In this document: positions 11,115 to 21,696 of the stretch, piece after piece
Layout: each line of letters opens with the position of its first letter
Position numbering within the stretch: position 1 is the stretch's first letter
Source of the DNA: Datura wrightii
Lineage: Eukaryota; Streptophyta; Magnoliopsida; Solanales; Solanaceae
Assembly (NCBI GenBank): GCA_035772735.1
Contig: JASDFA010000019.1
Span: 89,154,001-89,218,000, forward strand
Direction: 5' to 3'
DNA length: 64,000 bases
The notes under the pieces: model-generated
What the model was told of the DNA's origin: nothing
Seen by the model: the letters and a program-made list of their open reading frames with translations, nothing else
Database searches by the model: none
Position numbers and translations under genes: made by a program

Positions 11115-12108
11115 TGCTGTATTGACTACACACAAGTGCACGTGGTCGAACAAGTAGTAAAGTGGCTAAATTAAAGCCAAGTATTGATCCCACAGGGACT
11201 GAACTACGGTACTAATTAACTTAAGCGTCAGTGAACTATGTCTTTATGAATGCAGACAACCAATTAAAGAATATTTTGAGAGTTAAGTTTTCTAAGTAAT
11301 AAAAATCTAAGTTAAAATTATAATTTGAATCTGAACAATAGTAATGAGCAAACTGAGGTTAAAGCAAACATGCAGGGAAGTAATTTATCGATTCAATTCA
11401 GCTAATCTTTTCTTCGGTTGTTAGTCAAGAATTATTGCCTATGGATTGGATTCTTTCGACTCCTATCCAATTTAAAAATCATGAACCTTAATCTACATTT
11501 CTATGATAAAAGAATTTCATGCTCTAGCCATACATAACCGATTCCTTAATTGACTAATAAGACTTTCAGATATATTTCTATTCTGAATGTAAATCAATTC
11601 TCAATTTTATAAACTAAGAAGAGATCATATCCTACCAATTCACATCTTTCCAATTTCTTTCCTTTTCAAAATCAAAATTGGATTTCTAGATATACATTAA
11701 CATTGGCCAAACATTAATGCAATCTTAAAACAAGAATTGATAGAACAACCATTGAAGAAAAGATGAAAACTGAAATGAACAACAATTACATTCCACTACA
11801 ATTGTTCTTAACCTCAGCAAGAAGTGAATTTAGCCACTAATTTGTGGATTAAACATCATCAAATAAGTAGAATTCATACAAACAATTGAGATAAAAGAGA
11901 AAGAGATAGAGAAGAACCCTAGAATTTTCTTCCTCTCAATTGCCTGTAACCCACGTTCTTGCTCAACCAAGTCAGAATGTTTAAAATAAAACCTAAGTGT
12001 GCTATTTATACTCTTGAGAATTTTTCCTGGAATAACAAGCAACGTGGCATGGAGTGTATCGAGGAGCACTCCCTCCGTGCCACGGGAGTATGCGGACCCT
12101 CACTGGAA
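11115..12108 (-). repeat. 3' LTR of element B, truncated on its internal side
   Basis: Matches 21697-22686 closely, starting TGCTGTATTGAC against TGTTGTATTGAC in the other LTR. The match stops right after the first CACTGGAA (12101-12108), so the remaining dyad-repeat units, the U3 start and the adjoining PPT are gone. It keeps the U5 motif (11184-11198), the hairpin TGGCT/AGCCA (11163-11179) and the TATA box (12003-12010). Plant-like AT-rich sequence of the B interior follows. Confidence 0.85.
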
Positions 12109-13581
12109 GTCGACACGAAATTTAATCTCTCGTCAAGCATGTGCCCTCACAACACAAGAGAATTACCCCATTTTCCATCATATGATTTCCAAAGCACTAC
12201 ATGTAGGGGTATAGGAATACGATTTCTCCCTCTCTCCCAAAGAATTCACATGCATCATGTCATGAACCATAGGCTTGCCTCTAGTGTATTACTCCACTAA
12301 TATAAGAACGCGTTATGTAAGATCATGTAGGACTTGACGGGTTGTAATGTAAGCTAAGGAACTAGTAAATACTGGGCTAACCAATAATAGCAACTAGCTT
12401 CCTTAAGCGCTTTTCAATACATCCCACCATCATTATGGACATTGTTTCTTCCTTCATCCTCTCATTCTTGAATTTTTTTTTCTTTGTTTTTGTTCCCATT
12501 TCTTTAAGCATACTCGACTTACTATCAAAGATTTGTTATAAATCTCTATTTGATTTAATTTCAGCAAGTGCACCTTTGACCTTTCTTTAACTTTCACAAC
12601 TTCCGCTTTTCCTTCTGTTTCACAATTCTCACTCCTTTACACTGTGGGAAAATTGTTTTTCTTGAGCGCTTAAGAGTTTTGGATCAAATCCATGGCTAAT
12701 GAAAAGAAGGGCTTAAGCTCGGGTTGTACCTCTTCAAAGAAAGAAAAAATATAGGCTAAAGGCTCAATGGGGCTAACTAGGATGCACATTCAAGGTAGGT
12801 ATGATAATGGAGAAACTTTCGGTTTATTCAAAGAAATGCCTACATCCTTTCCTACAATACACATCCTTCATTTCGTTTAGTACACACACCAGGCAAGTTC
12901 AAGACACTTCATAATAGCATGGAATAATCGAAACCTCACCTCACACTCATTGCACATGCTCAATTCAAGACATATTCACAGACTCTTCAATCAGCTAATT
13001 ACAAGAATTCACTATTAAGCCTCGATCACACCGAATCAAACTCTATGGCCTAGGTATCTCAACATGTTTACACATTTGCATGCTTTCATACGAATCACCT
13101 TTGCATCTTAATAGCATGTACAACACGTAGTAAGAACTCCGAACCATAAAGTAGCGACACGTTTGGGAAACCCACAAAAGAAAGAAAAGAGAAAAAAAAC
13201 TACTCCTATCGAATACATTTCCCTTAAGACGGTCGTCATCCATCCATCATAGGGAACGGACGCTATCTAGGACTTCGGTTCAATGGGACTATTCTCGGTA
13301 AAAGCACAGAAAACAAAGGCCGAGAAACCCAACATAAAAAAATTTCAAAAAAATTCAATAGAAAAAGATAAAAATATAATTTGAAAAATATTTACACAAC
13401 ACAACCAACAGTAGCTCAACACAACACATAGCAGCTCAACATTCATTACAACACCAAATTAATTACTAAACACACAACACAGAGTCGCAAGGTCACATTT
13501 TGCACAGGCACAACAACAACAAAAAAACAAAACATAAACAAAGCAGCTGGCACCTAACTACTCACACCCCACACTTAACCC
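12109..13581. other. B 3' non-coding region
   Basis: No gene is supported here. The stretch is AT-rich element interior between the broken 3' LTR and ORF3. At 13565-13577 the sense strand reads AAGTGTGGGGTG, a polypurine-tract-like run of the kind that primes plus-strand synthesis in Athila-type elements, although it now lies about 1.5 kb from the truncated LTR. Confidence 0.55.
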
Positions 13582-13601
13582 GAACACTGTCCCCAGTGTT
13601 C
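13582..13601 (-). other. Perfect 8-bp hairpin with GGGA loop downstream of B ORF3
   Basis: Sense strand GAACACTG GGGA CAGTGTTC: eight uninterrupted base pairs closed by a GNRA-type tetraloop, about 45 bp after the ORF3 stop and just before the PPT-like AAGTGTGGGG. An RNA role such as stability, packaging or 3' end formation is inference. Confidence 0.6.
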
Positions 13602-13646
13602 ACATAATTTCACATATCACAAAGGTTGGGTGGTGAAACTCCCTGA

Positions 13647-14872
13647 TCAATCGAAGTATTCAACTTCTTCATCAGGTGTCGTTGCTTCGTCTCCCATATC
13701 CGAATCGCTCCCGCCGTCCTCGTATGACTCAACATCTGAGTCCTCCCAGCGTGTCTCCTCATCGGTAGGGACATCATCATCTACGGGCTCCATAAATGCA
13801 GGCCCCACTCTGCATAGAGCCCGGGCATTCTCGCCGAATGGGTAATCCAACTCGAGCTGTCAAAGCTCATCCTCTGTTGTCGGCCTCCCGCCTATTCATA
13901 ACTACAGCATTTGTATCCCGTACATGCGGGCCATATACTGGTCATCCCGAGCATGTCGCTCGGCTAGTGTGAGCACCGACCCATAAGTAGTGTCAGCTGC
14001 CTTGGTTTTGGTGACATTCAAGGCACGCCTGTCGATCTGTGGGATGTAATCCAAGGCCTCCTCCTTAATATCATGGCCCCTCAAGAACGTGGTAAGCAAA
14101 CCACCGAACCCGTATCTATGCCCGTGATGCAATCGGGCTCTCTTCATGGCAGAGATGATTACCGCCCCAACATTGATCTCTAGCCCCTTCATCAGGGCAT
14201 ACACCAAGCACACTCTATCCCGGGTGACATCTGTCATGTGCACCCCCGGGATCAAGTAGGAACACACAATCTTCAGCCAAATTCGGGCCTCCCGGTTCAT
14301 TTGAGAGTAGGGTAATGTCTGATGGTAGCCCCTCTCGTTGTGCCTACTCCACCTTGCTATCGATCGGGCTCCACATAGGGTGCGTCTGATGTCCGCATAG
14401 CATGGAGTAATGTTCAGTTGCCTAAGGACATGAGCATCCGTGTCCCGTGCCCCCAGGATTGCATTCAAATGATGGGGCTCAAAAGTGACAACCTTCCCCC
14501 TGATTTTTACGGTGTGACTACGTAGGGTCGGGTTCCAGTTGGCATAGAACTCCCGGATAAGATGGAGATTGCACTGCCTGGGCTCTTCGAAGATAAAGTT
14601 CAGCCCAACGGTGTCAATCCAGTGTACAATCTGTGGGAATTCCTGTGCCAGCGGCTTCCGTGCTATCTGCTCCTCCAGGAAGTATTTGGTTTCTTTGTGT
14701 TTCGCCTACCACTTCTTCCCCTCATCAGTCACCCGTCGGGTTTCGTATTGTCGGTGTTGGCCTCGCGGAACCGCTGGTGCTGCTGGAACTATTATTCCTA
14801 ATCTCACCCTTTTTCTGCTAGCGCCCGATGTGGATGCGCCCTTGCCCTTGTCTTGTCGGCTTGATATTGTTC
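13647..14872 (-). pseudogene. B ORF3: putative plant transposon protein, broken
   Basis: The third ORF of B lies after integrase. A 3' splice site (TGTACAG) ends at 14873; five nt later the expected start codon reads ATA (14867-14865). The N-terminus is Ser/Lys/Arg-rich, then comes a domain with HWIDTVGLNFIFEEP and LIREFYANWNPTLR, and the best-preserved part at 13902-14468 (LNAILGARDTD, LIPGVHMTDVTRDRVCLVY, YGFGGLLTTFLRG). After two stops the frame resumes at 13647-13850 with a strongly acidic tail. Further stops lie near 14715 and 13900. It is homologous in position and in the FYANW motif to the ORF3 of element A; its role is unknown. No signal peptide or membrane segment is evident, so I do not call it an envelope. 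Confidence 0.7.
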
Positions 14873-15639
14873 CTGTACATTCAAACAGACAGTCCCAATG
14901 TTATTCAAGTCATAATTAGCTACAACTAAGGTTGGGTATAATTGGGTCACCCCACACTTAGTCTTAAGCCACAATCCAAACAATTCGACAAGACATTCAT
15001 GATTTTCCAATTCTTAACATTCAACATGCTTAGTGCATTCATATGAGTCGATGAAACAATTACTATGTACTACTCAGACTTCGTACAACAACTGCAAATT
15101 TCTCCATCGATTCAATTTCAACATCATAGCATTTAGCAATTTTTCAACAACCTATGTAATTCTCCAATTGCATTTTCCCAAAAATCCTTCTTCTAACTGA
15201 GCATATTCAACCTCAATCACAGTATATTTCACTTCATCCAACATGCACAACCCAAGTTTTTCATCATTTCAAAGAATTTAGTCTTCTTCCTATTCAATCT
15301 TCAGCCCTAGCTATCAATTTCGAAAGAATTCAATAAAACATGCAATCATTGAGTTCGTATATTCAAACCGATACTATGAATGTCAACCCATCATACTCAA
15401 GTGAATTCAAGCTTAATTCTCATTTAGGGCAAGATTTAATCACCACACATATTCAATAATCGAACACTTGAGCCAAAACATGGAAGAATTCAAGAACATA
15501 CCTTTGATTTGATGAAATTGAAGAAACTTGAAGAAAATTGATGTCTAGGTCCGTGTTACGTTGGGGGAGAAGGGGTTTTTGGGTGTGGGTCGCGGAGGAA
15601 ATGAAAAAATAGGAAGAAAATGAGGGGATTTGGGGTTTT
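14873..15639. other. B spacer upstream of ORF3
   Basis: Non-coding in my reading. It holds a second PPT-like run (sense AAGTGTGGGGTG, 14948-14960), about 75 nt upstream of the ORF3 splice site, and otherwise plain AT-rich sequence. Short open frames here have no family resemblance. Confidence 0.5.
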
Positions 15640-15870
15640 AAAAGGTATTTTTCGCGCGGGTTACCCAGTGACCCGGTGTGACCCGAAGCGAATTAACCCT
15701 CAACGTGTCACGGAGGGTAACGCAGAGCACCCCCTCCGTGACACAGAGCCATCGCGCCAGTGTTCTGGATTTTAAAAAATCCGAAACACGCCTCAATGTG
15801 TCACGGAGGGTAACGCGGAGCACCTCCTCCGTGACACGGAGCCATCGCGCAGGCTCACTGTAATGTGCCA
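15640..15870 (-). promoter_or_regulatory. Internal 93-bp dyad repeat upstream of B ORF3
   Basis: Two units 93 bp apart (GTGTCACGGAG at 15705 and again at 15798), each with an inverted partner CTCCGTGACAC and an ATCGCGC word. Spacing and wording match the array in the B 5' LTR (units 93-94 bp apart). In element sense the array is followed by a TTTTAAAA stretch near 15640 and then by the ORF3 leader, resembling the layout of the LTR promoter. The internal-promoter role is inference. Confidence 0.6.
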
Positions 15871-15884
15871 ATTTTTATTTTCTC

Positions 15885-16128
15885 ACCTCGATTTTTTTTT
15901 TTTGTGTTTCTTTGCATTTTTTGCCCTCCGTTCCACCTGAAAATCATTTCACCATAAGAAATTGGTTAGAATTCATAGGTTTCAACTCAAAAATTTTTCT
16001 TTTTCTTTTTCTTTGTTTTTCTCTTTTTATTTATTTATTTATTTTTCTTATTTCTACTTTTTTTTCTTTTTCTCTTTCTTTTTTTTCATTTTTTTTCAAA
16101 TAGTTCTACTCATCTATTACAACACATT
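15885..16128. repeat. T-rich low-complexity tract after B integrase
   Basis: Plus strand is mostly T with interspersed C and short TTTA repeats (purine-rich in element sense). It lies between integrase and the internal dyad array. Phe/Ser-rich open frames across it are composition artefacts. Confidence 0.75.
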
Positions 16129-16180
16129 CACGGGTTGCCTCCCGTGCAGCACCTGATTTACCGTCGCGGCTCGACGTCAT
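16129..16180 (-). other. Post-integrase motif with AGGCAA-loop hairpin (B)
   Basis: Immediately after the integrase stop the sense strand reads GTCGAGCCGCGACGGTAAAT, then CAGGTGCTG, then CACGGG AGGCAA CCCGTG (16146-16129), a perfect 6-bp stem with the same AGGCAA loop as element A but with different stem pairs. Confidence 0.7.
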
Positions 16181-16186
16181 TCATGC

Positions 16187-17340
16187 TCAATCGTCCTCTA
16201 GAGTGATGGACGTCTTCTCTCGAATAACGTGCTCACCCCAATAATGCTTACATATGTGCCCATTTACCAAAAATGTGGCACTTCTATCTTCTTTCCACAA
16301 CTCCACTACTCCGTGCGGGGTCATTCTCACCACTTCAAACGGCCCTGACCATTTGGACCGCAACTTTCCTGGAAAAAGCTTCAGTCTCGAATTAAATAGC
16401 AGCACCTTCTGCCCGGGCTCAAAGATTCGATGCACCATGTGCCTATCATTCCACTTCTTCGTTTTCTCCTTGTAGCATTTGGCACTTTCATAAGCATGCC
16501 AACGAAACTCATCAAGTTCGCTGAGTTGCATCAGCCTCTTCTTCCCTGCTAGCTCTGGGTCCATGTTCAACTTTCTCACGACCCAAAAAGCACTATGTTC
16601 TAGCTCCACAGGCAGATGACACGCCTTTCGATAGACCAATCTATATGGATAAGTCCCAATAGGTGTCTTGTACGCAGTTCTATAAGCCCACAATGCATCA
16701 TCGAGTTTGCTTGACCAATCAATTCGTTGTGCATTCACTGTCTTCTGTAGAATCTGCTTGATTTCTCCGTTTGACACCTCCACTTGCCCACTAGTTTGGG
16801 GATGATATGTTGTTGCTACCTTGTGGCACACCCCATACTTATCTAGCAAATTCTTGAACTTGCATTTACAAAATGAGCCCCTCCATCACTAATAATGGCT
16901 CGGGGTGTCCCGAACCTGGTGAAAATGTGCTTTTTCACAAATTTTGTTACCACCTTGTTGTCATTCCTGGGGCAAGTTATTGCTTCGACCCACTTGGATA
17001 CATAATCAATGGCTACCAAGATGTAACGATTACCAAATGACGGTGGGAACGGGCCCATGAAATCTATTCCCCATACACCAAAGATCTCCACTTCTAATAT
17101 CTACTGCAGTGGCATCTCCTGCCTTCTACCAATTGTTCCTATTCTTTGACATCTATCACACATTTTTACATATGCCATAGAGTCTCTGAACAGTGTAGGC
17201 CAAAAGAAGCCTGACTGTAGCACCTTGTCCGCTGTCCGCTCGCCTCCGTGGTGCCCTCCATACAATGATGAGTGACAACTCCTCAATACTTCTGCAATCT
17301 GGCTCTCTGGAATGCATCTTCTCATCACTTGATCCGGTCC
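16187..17340 (-). pseudogene. B integrase, broken by a stop and frameshifts
   Basis: Integrase inserts the cDNA into the host chromosome. The zinc-binding N-terminus lies at 17101-17328 (HSSLYGGHHGGERT ... CDRCQR). The catalytic core follows after a stop and shift at 16843-17091, with the first acidic residue in WGIDFMGPFPPS and the second in AIISDGGAHFVN. The third, in TSGQVEVSNGEIKQIL, lies in the next frame at 16187-16849, so all three catalytic positions survive across separate frames. The C-terminus has the usual WSGPFEVV and ends ITLEDD at 16187. No chromodomain is present, as expected for Athila/Tat. Confidence 0.9.
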
Positions 17341-17562
17341 CTACTTAAACAAGTACGACTCATCCCAAATGTAATTCCTGCAATCATGTCTCAACTTCTT
17401 TCTTTGCTGAGCCGTAGCCTCCGGTGGATAGACTCCACTTACCAGCAAATTCATAATGTCTGCATACCAAGGGATTTCAGCTTCCCTTATTGCCAAGAGC
17501 TGCTCATCCGGGAACTCTTCCTTGATGTTGTCACCTTCCTTCACATGCAACCGGCTTTCCAG
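17341..17562 (-). pseudogene. B RNase H-integrase linker
   Basis: Open segment HVKEGDNIKEEFPDEQLLAI ... DIMNLLVSG ... YIWDESYLFK, the tether between RNase H and the integrase zinc domain in Athila-type pol. A stop separates it from the integrase frame at 17341; it is one base shifted from the RT-RNase H frame. Confidence 0.8.
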
Positions 17563-18780
17563 TCACGATAGGTGATCTGCCACTTGATTCTCGTTCCCCT
17601 TTCTGTCCTGAATCTCTAGGTCAAACTCTTGTAACAGCAAGATCCATCTAATCAGCCTGGGCTTTACATCCTTCTTGTTAAACAGATACTGAATCGCTAC
17701 ATGATCGGTATACACCACTACTTTAGAACCCACCAAGTAGGACCTGAATTTATCAAATGCTAACACCAATGCTAGCATCTCTTTTTCAGTGACTGTATAA
17801 TTGACTTGAGCTGCGTCAAGTGTGTTGCTTGCATAATGAATGGAATGAAAAATTCTATTCCTCCGCTGCCCCAATACAGCTCCTACACCCACATCGCTTG
17901 CATCACACATTAATTCAAACGGTTGCTCCCAATCCGGAGAAATGAGAATAGGTGTTTCTATCAACTTCTGTTTCAACTCCTCGAATCCTGTAACACAATC
18001 CTCATCAAACTCGAACTTTGCCTCTTTTTCTAGCAACCTGCATATTGGTCTAGAAATTTTAGAGAAGTTCTTGATGAACCGTCTGTAGAACCCTGCATGT
18101 CCGAGAAAACTATGAACACCCTTCACTGACACAGGTGGTGGTAGCATTTCAATCACTTCGATCTTTGCACGATCGACTTCCAACCCCTTGCAAGACACCT
18201 TATGGCCAAGGACGATACCCTCCTTGACTAAAAAATGACATTTCTCCCAGTTGGGTACAAGGTTGGAGTCTTCACATCGAGCTAGCACCCTGTCAAGATT
18301 CTGCAAACATGTAGCAAACGAATTACCGAAAACATAAAAATCATCCATAAATACCTCGACGAAATCATCCACCATATAGTGAAAGATCGTTATCATGCAT
18401 CTCTGGAATGTGGCGGGTGCATTGCATAGACCAAATGGCATCCGCCTGAAAGCATATGTCCCATAAGGACATGTGAAAGTAGTCTTCTCCTGGTCCTCCG
18501 GTGCTATGGCTATTTGGTTATGGCCAGAATATCCATCAAGGAAACAATAGTATTCTTGACCTGCCAACCTGTCCAATATCTGATCAATAAATGGGATAGG
18601 ATAATCATTTTTCCTCGTGGCTTGATTGAGCTTTCTGTAGTCCATGCAAATTCGCCAGCCTGTGACTGTGCGTGTAGGGATCAGCTCATTCTTCTCATTG
18701 GTGACCACGGTCATCCCTCCTTTCTTTGGGACACACTGAACAGGACTGACCCATTCACTGTTTGAAATAGGATAGACCAA
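17563..18780 (-). pseudogene. B reverse transcriptase-RNase H
   Basis: A long open stretch of 405 residues with RT and RNase H in order. RT begins at WVSPVQCVPKKGG, continues through GWRICMDYRKLNQATRKNDY, FLDGYSGHNQIAI, FRRMPFGLCNAPATFQRCM and the catalytic VEVFMDDFYVFG (YxDD as FMDD), and ends at the thumb FLGHAGFYRRFIKNFSKI. RNase H has MCDASDVGVGAVLGQ, VTEKEMLALV and VVYTDHVAIQYL, followed by NENQVADHLS. It is the best-preserved frame in B. It overlaps the end of the protease frame, in a different reading frame, so the original polyprotein is broken at about 18711-18780. Confidence 0.95.
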
Positions 18781-20111
18781 CCTACATCAAGCCACTTGAT
18801 CACTTCCTTCGTAACCACATCCTTCATCACCGGATTTAGCCTCCGCTGATGTTGTATAGTTGGCTTTGCTCCTTCCTCCATTAAAATTTTGTGTGTGCAA
18901 AAGGCTGTATTGATTCCCCTAATGTCTGATATTTGCCAGCCCATTACTTTCTTTGGCCTCTTGAGAACCACCAATGCATCCTTTACCTGTGCCTCTATCA
19001 GTTCTGCGGAGATGATGACTGGCAAGGTGTCATCTTCCCCCAAAAATACATATTTCAGATGTGGAGGCAATGTCTTCAACTCAAATTTTGGTGCTTCCTC
19101 AATAGATGGTTTTGGAAATGGTTCCAAGGACCTCATCAATGGCTGAAAGTCTTGCTTCCTTAGAAACCATTTTGGTTCGTTCAACATTTGCACCATCTCA
19201 TAAGTATCCCTGTCTCCGAAATGATCGGAGCTCATCAAAGCTCTCTCCAATGGATCTTGAGAATCAACAATCTGAAGAATTACTTCCTGGTTTGGCACAT
19301 TGATTGCTGATAGCTCCTCATAGATGGTCGGAAGCTTCATGGCCTTATACACATCAAACACCTCCACTTTATCATGTGCTCGCATGGTTAGTTGCCCCGC
19401 AGCTACATCAATCAACGCTCTCCCTATTGCCAAGAAAGGACGTCCCAAAATAAATGGGTCTTCCGCATCCGGCTCAAAATCCAATATAATAAAATCTACC
19501 GGGAAAATGAGGGAGCCCACTAGCACTAGCACATCCTCCACAATACCATCTGGTCTGGCCAAAGAACAGTTTGCAAGCTGCAAGATCACTGTAGTTGGTC
19601 TAGGACTGCCCAGCCCCAACTTCTTGAACACCGATGTCGGCATCAAGTTTATGTTCGCTCCCAAATCACATAGTCCACGAGCTCGGATACTTTTCCCGAT
19701 TGTGATCTGAATGGTAAATCTCCCAGGGTCCTTGAGCTTTGTTGGCAACCTGTTCTGTATCCGGGAAGTGCACTCCTCATTAAGCGCCACCGTAGCATAC
19801 TCCGTCAATCTGCTTTTGTTTGCTACGATGTCCTTGATATACTTTGCATATTTCGGCACTCCCTGCAAAATATCAACCAAAGGTAAATTAATGTGTACCT
19901 GTTTCAGCACCTCCATGAACTTTTTAAAGCAAGCTTCCTCCTTGTGCTTCTTTAATCTTTGAGGGAACGGGGGTGGTGGTGTTTCTTCCTCGGCTGCCTT
20001 CTCCTTCCCCCTCTCATCATCATGTTCCCCATCTTTTTCCACTGCTCCTGATTGCTGAGGTGGTCTTTCTGGTTCCACCTCCTTGAGTTGTAGTCCACTC
20101 CTTGTGGTCAC
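18711..20111 (-). pseudogene. B protease region of gag-pol
   Basis: An open frame of 466 residues covering the gag-pol linker, protease and the start of RT. It begins MTTRSGLQLKEVEPERPPQQ, the usual start of the Athila linker, followed by a Pro/Glu-rich stretch and PPPFPQRLKK. The conserved helix KYAKYIKDIVANKSRL leads into the protease, with active site LCDLGANINLMP (family usually DLGAS) and ILGRPFLAIGRALIDV. The C-terminal part passes the pre-RT segment LEPFPKPSIEEAPKFELKTL, LPVIISAELIEAQ and the RT start. The frame is lost about where RT motif 1 should begin. Confidence 0.9.
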
Positions 20112-20611
20112 TGCATTAACTTGCTTGGGATTTGGGTCAGTGTCACTCGGTAGTCCTCCTCTGGGCCTAGTGTTTTGAGCTCCAGCTAGTTGTCCAAACT
20201 AGTACTCCAACGCCTTTGTAGCTAACTGCTGATTTTTCATGTATGCCACCAATTTCACACAATCAGCCTGCATTTGCACTTGGTTAGCTATAAGTGTTTT
20301 AAACATGTCCTCAATGTTGTTGGGTGGTGGAGGAGGTGCATTGTTTCCTCTGTATTGAGACTGCTAATTCTGATGCCCCCCTTGATTTCTCTGCACACCC
20401 TGATTCGAACTTTGCCCTTGATGGCTATTACTACCCCAAGAGAAATTCGGATAATTCCTCCAATTTGAGTTGTAATTGTTTCCATACTGTTGATTATTAT
20501 TTCTCTGAACATTCCCAACAAAGTTTACTGAATCTGGATTTTCACCACAACACTCAGCTGAGTGTTTATTACTCCCACATACTTCACACCATACCTACTG
20601 CACTACATTGA
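20112..20611 (-). pseudogene. B gag C-terminus with CCHC zinc knuckle
   Basis: Read through scattered stops, this stretch encodes an intact zinc knuckle CEVCGSNKHSAECC near 20550-20590 (C-x2-C-x4-H-x4-C) for RNA binding, then an Asn/Gln-rich tail and MQADCVKLVAYMKN towards the protease linker. Stops at about 20590 and 20365 show the copy is dead. Confidence 0.8.
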
Positions 20612-21540
20612 CTGGGGCTTGTGCTTGATTCAAGCTCATACTGCTGAAGTGGGTGTTGAGTTTATTTTGCAACGCAGCTATCTGTGCAGCGATAGCTGTA
20701 AAACCATCCACCTCAAAGACTCCTGCCGCTTTCCTTGTTCCTCCTCGTGATGAGTCCGCATTCCACTCTGGATTTCCCTGTGAAATATGATTTAACAAAG
20801 TATAAAGCTCCTCATAAGTCTTTTCTAGTGCCTATCCCCCAGCTGCTGAGTCTAGAAAAATTTTTGTATGTGGTTCCAAACCCTCAATGAAAGTATGCAC
20901 CAACACATCATTGGACTGGTGATGGTGAGGACACTCCCTTAACATCGATTTGAACCTTTCCCAAGCTTGATACAGATTCTCACCCTCTCTTTGTTTAAAA
21001 CTTAGAATCTGACTTCTAAGTCTTGCTGTATTCCTGGATGGAAAGAATCGTATCAAAAACTTTCTTGCAAGATCATCCCAAGTGGTGATAGAGTTAGTTG
21101 GTTCAGCTTTCAACCACCTCTTTGCTTCCCCCAATAATGAAAATGGGAATAATGTAAGCCTCACGTAGTCGGATGATACTCCAGCGGGAATGTAACTGTC
21201 ACTTATCTCTAAAAGGTTTTGGAGATGTTGTTGTGGATCTTCTTGAGGGAGACCTGTAAATTGCCTGCTGGTGTGCAACAACTGCACCATGTTCTGTTTA
21301 AGCTCAAACCTCCCTCCTGGCTCTGGTCTACGAATACTAGATGTAACATTGTTAGCATGTGGGATTGCCACTTCGCGAACCGGCCTTGCTTCCATTTCCT
21401 CGGGCACTAAAACTGCCCTCACAAGTGGTGGATTCTGTTGTTGCTCCAATTGCCTGTCTTAGCAACTCTAGCTTCTTCTCCAGAACTTCCCTTCTTTGAC
21501 GATGAAATTGTCTTTCCGGCTCTATATATGAACCCACCAA
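20612..21540 (-). pseudogene. B gag, broken
   Basis: Athila-type capsid protein. After a shifted N-terminus (21352-21540) the main frame at 20832-21449 has the capsid motifs FELKQNMVQLLH, FTGLPQEDPQQHL, WLKAEPTNSITTWDDLARKF, FFPSRNTARLRSQI, YQAWERFKSMLRECPHH and FIEGLEPHTKIFLDSAAGG. After a stop, 20595-20798 continues with YEELYTLLNHIS and a Gln-rich part. The gag order follows the family, and the target RNA would be the element's own transcript. Confidence 0.9.
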
Positions 21541-21665
21541 CTCCTTATCTCTTGCCAGCGTTCAGAAGAATTCAATATCTGCAAGAGAAAGGCTAAGATC
21601 AAGTTGTCAGCACTTATATAGAATTTCTAAACTAACACTAAGAAAATAATTTTACCAATTGTCAA

Positions 21666-21683
21666 TCCCCAGCAACGGCGCCA
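21666..21683 (-). other. Primer-binding site of B (tRNA-Asp type)
   Basis: Sense strand TGGCGCCGTTGCTGGGGA is complementary to the 3' end of plant tRNA-Asp with one mismatch, 13 nt from the LTR edge. On the plus strand it looks like a tRNA 3' end ending in CCA, but no tRNA gene is present. This type of primer site is typical of Athila/Tat elements. Confidence 0.9.
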
Positions 21684-21696
21684 AAAACTTTTTCAG

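Noticed and set aside
13647..14872. ORF3 as a retroviral envelope gene
   Set aside because: Position is env-like, but I see no signal peptide, membrane anchor or furin site; the conserved part fits the plant transposon protein family better.
15912..16156. Phe-rich open frames on the plus strand
   Set aside because: T-rich tract of element B, antisense to the element.
21661..21683. Sequence ending in GGCGCCA that resembles a tRNA 3' end
   Set aside because: It is the complement of the retrotransposon primer-binding site; no tRNA body, D arm or anticodon arm lies upstream.
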